DNA of 64,000 nucleotides from Tubulanus polymorphus (taxonomy: Eukaryota > Nemertea > Palaeonemertea > Tubulaniformes > Tubulanidae). Shown here in pieces: positions 61,960-64,000 of this stretch (the stretch's first letter is position 1; each line of letters begins with the position of its first letter). A model generated the notes under the pieces. That model had not been told where the DNA came from. It saw only the letters and a list, made by a program, of their open reading frames with translations, and did not search any database. Position numbers and translations under genes: made by a program. The DNA is taken from contig NC_134034.1 in NCBI RefSeq assembly GCF_964204645.1, positions 3,504,072 to 3,568,071 on the forward strand, read 5' to 3'.

Positions 61960-62430
61960 TATCACACCGGTACTGTGCAACTGGATCCGGCCGGAATCGG
62001 ATCCGGATTCAAACCTATGGAACTGGAACCAAATTAAACCCAGACGACAGTCGAACTGGATCCAAAGCCAAATTAAAACCACACAACTGTGGAACTGGCA
62101 TCAAAATAAACCCACAAAACTGTGGAACTGGGTCCAGAATCAAATTAAACCCACAAAGCTGTGGAACTGGGTCTAGACAAATCAAGCGCGAACAACCACT
62201 GTGGAACTGGGTCCAGATACAAATCAAGCCCGCACCACGGTGGAACTAGGTCCAGAGTCAAACTAAACCCGCACAACTGTAGGACTGGGTCTAGTCAAAT
62301 TAATCCCACGCAACCATGGAACTGGATCCAGAGGCAAATTACGTAAACCCTGGACACAACCGTGGAATCGGGTACATCAGTCAAATTCGACCCAGAAATG
62401 GAACTGGTACCAAGTCAAATCTTCGTGAAG
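61960..62430. repeat. ~40-bp minisatellite, AACTGTGGAACTGGGTCC
   Basis: About ten diverged units of 36-45 bp, each with GTGGAACTGGRTCCA and CAAATTAAACCC words. The core equals the end of the hairpin MITE at 35927-36039 and, inverted, the repeats in the bursicon intron. Confidence 0.88.
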
Positions 62431-64000
62431 TGTGGATAGGTTTGAGGCGTGTTTACAGTCAGGCTTGTTCAATAACAAATGTGATGAGTATTAGGAAGTT
62501 ATGGGACACGAATTAATAGAAGTGTCTGCCACTTTCATTAGCTAGTAACCATCCAATATTTAGATATAACATCAACAACAACAACAACAACAATCGCCTT
62601 GACACTAATCACTGGATGGGCAAGGTGATATTCGGACTGACCCATCCTCTTCTTAACTGTATACACTTAATCTATTAGGTCTTTATTGAATGTAATCTGG
62701 TTCCGCAGCTATGCCACCTGGTGGCATGACTGTAGAACTACATAAACAACGTTTGTTATGTTTCGAAGTGCTTTCATCTACTGTTTTTTGTAAATAATTG
62801 TTAATACTGATTTTTCCTCCATATACCATGGGAATGGTTGGAGTGTAATAAATATTCGTATTCGTATTCGTATTTCATTTTTTTAACTGTAAATAACTAA
62901 CCGAATTCCGTAAAAGCATCTGAATTCAAGTACCTTTCGGAACCTTGATGTTTAAAAAAAATCCAACTTTTAAACTAGCTAAATTTATCAAATTAGGTCT
63001 AGATGTATATAGATTCCTCCGGTAGTACGTAAATAGTATGTTGGACATAACGTTTGTTATGTTTCATGATACCCTTATTTCCCATTTTTGTAAATAATTG
63101 TAAATACGGTTTTCTTTCCTCCATATACCATGAAAATGGTTGGAGTGTATTAAATATTCGTATTCGTATTCATCTTAAAAATATTAGCGTATTGTGGCAT
63201 TAAAAATAGCGTTATTACAGGTTTGTATGATCGATTGCCTCTAAAGATGACCTTCTCCAAAAAAAATAAGCTAACAACTAGGCAATCTCATGGGATCTAC
63301 TAACAACTGTACTGGTGGCTGCCAAAATTCGAACTCTCTCCCTCTCTACTCGTTTTCCAACTTAACTACTCTCTCCCTCTACCAAGTTTCAACCGAGTGA
63401 TCTCTCCCTACCAAATTGAGTATGGTTTCTACAGAATCTGCAACCTCCATCAACCACTCTCCGACTAGAAATACATTTCCAACCACCAACACTACATACC
63501 AAGTTTCTGAATCATGTTTTCTGAATTATTCCCTTAGACTAAGCTATTTACATTTCTTTTTTTTCTATTCGTTAAGACCAACTTCTCACATTAAATCATT
63601 ATTTTTATTCGTTATTTGTTTCCCCAGACGTTATCAATATGTATATCATTATTCAATTAACCCTAGTCAACTATCGTGTATTCCTATATTCAAGCGATAG
63701 AGACGGGTTTTTTGTCATGGACATTTATCAATTTATAGTAGTCAACAGCTTTAGAGTGTAGATTATTGACGTCATTGTATGTTTGAATAGTTAAAACTAA
63801 ATAATCCTCGCAGTTTGTATGGAGCACTTCCCTCACCTCTGACTCATCGAGTGACTCGTCGACGTTTACTTCAGAATCATCGGGAATAAATCGAAAAATT
63901 GGAATAAGACGTATACGGTTTACAGTTACGACCCGCGAGCAGACCTGCTTAAGTTACGACCTGCCGACCTGAGAGGAGGCCCTCAGCGACTGCGCCCCTA
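62431..64000. other. right end of window, two related repeat tails
   Basis: 62745-62880 and 63050-63175 share CATAACGTTTGTTATGTTTC / AACGTTTGTTATGTTTC, TTTGTAAATAATTG, TCCATATACCATG and (TATTCG)n, a retroelement-like 3' end present twice in direct orientation. (AAC)n is at 62572-62592. 63320-63475 is the inverted copy of 55740-55847. No exon is supported. Confidence 0.6.

Overview
This window is nuclear DNA from an animal, most likely a marine invertebrate and probably a lophotrochozoan; this is inference, and I cannot name the species. The evidence is spliced genes with GT-AG introns, a bursicon subunit, a CATIP gene (a motile-cilia gene), intronless peptide-type GPCRs, and dense small DNA transposons, SINE-like units and microsatellites. 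There are no prokaryotic operons, rRNA genes, convincing tRNA genes or CRISPR arrays.

Layout. (1) 1-3,666, minus strand: an alpha-tubulin gene cut by the left window edge (residues 1-386 present; three exons, the first supplying only the ATG). (2) 4,434-7,783, plus strand: a four-exon gene for a membrane-anchored, cysteine-rich DUF4773-type protein, head to head with tubulin across about 770 bp. (3) 12,389-18,940, plus: an eight-exon CATIP gene (ciliogenesis-associated TTC17-interacting protein), complete. (4) 23,339-24,358 and 30,664-31,728, plus: two intronless-coding rhodopsin-class GPCRs sharing an unusual N-F-x-V-Y motif in TM7. (5) 42,951-44,138, plus: bursicon beta (partner of bursicon), two exons. 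(6) 52,830-53,645: a 5'-truncated LINE with an intact C-terminal frame. (7) 56,393-56,448: a possible first coding exon of a gene running rightward. The genes form no single pathway. Tubulin and CATIP are both connected with cilia, and the GPCRs and bursicon belong to peptide signalling, but clustering for function is not shown.

Most of the rest is repeats. The most striking is a 77-bp unit that forms tandem arrays inside introns of the DUF4773 and CATIP genes and just downstream of the DUF4773 gene and the second GPCR, with scattered single copies. Others are a foldback element whose inverted ends look like tRNA, a 785-bp tandem duplication with terminal hairpins, a foldback sitting 13 bp inside a CATIP intron, several MITE families with two or more copies here (two nested insertions and one filled/empty site pair), a piggyBac-like MITE flanked by TTAA, and long AG, AT and GGT microsatellites.

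All exon borders were read by eye from frame, splice dinucleotides and remembered family conservation; no alignment or database search was run. Boundaries of degenerate repeats are approximate.
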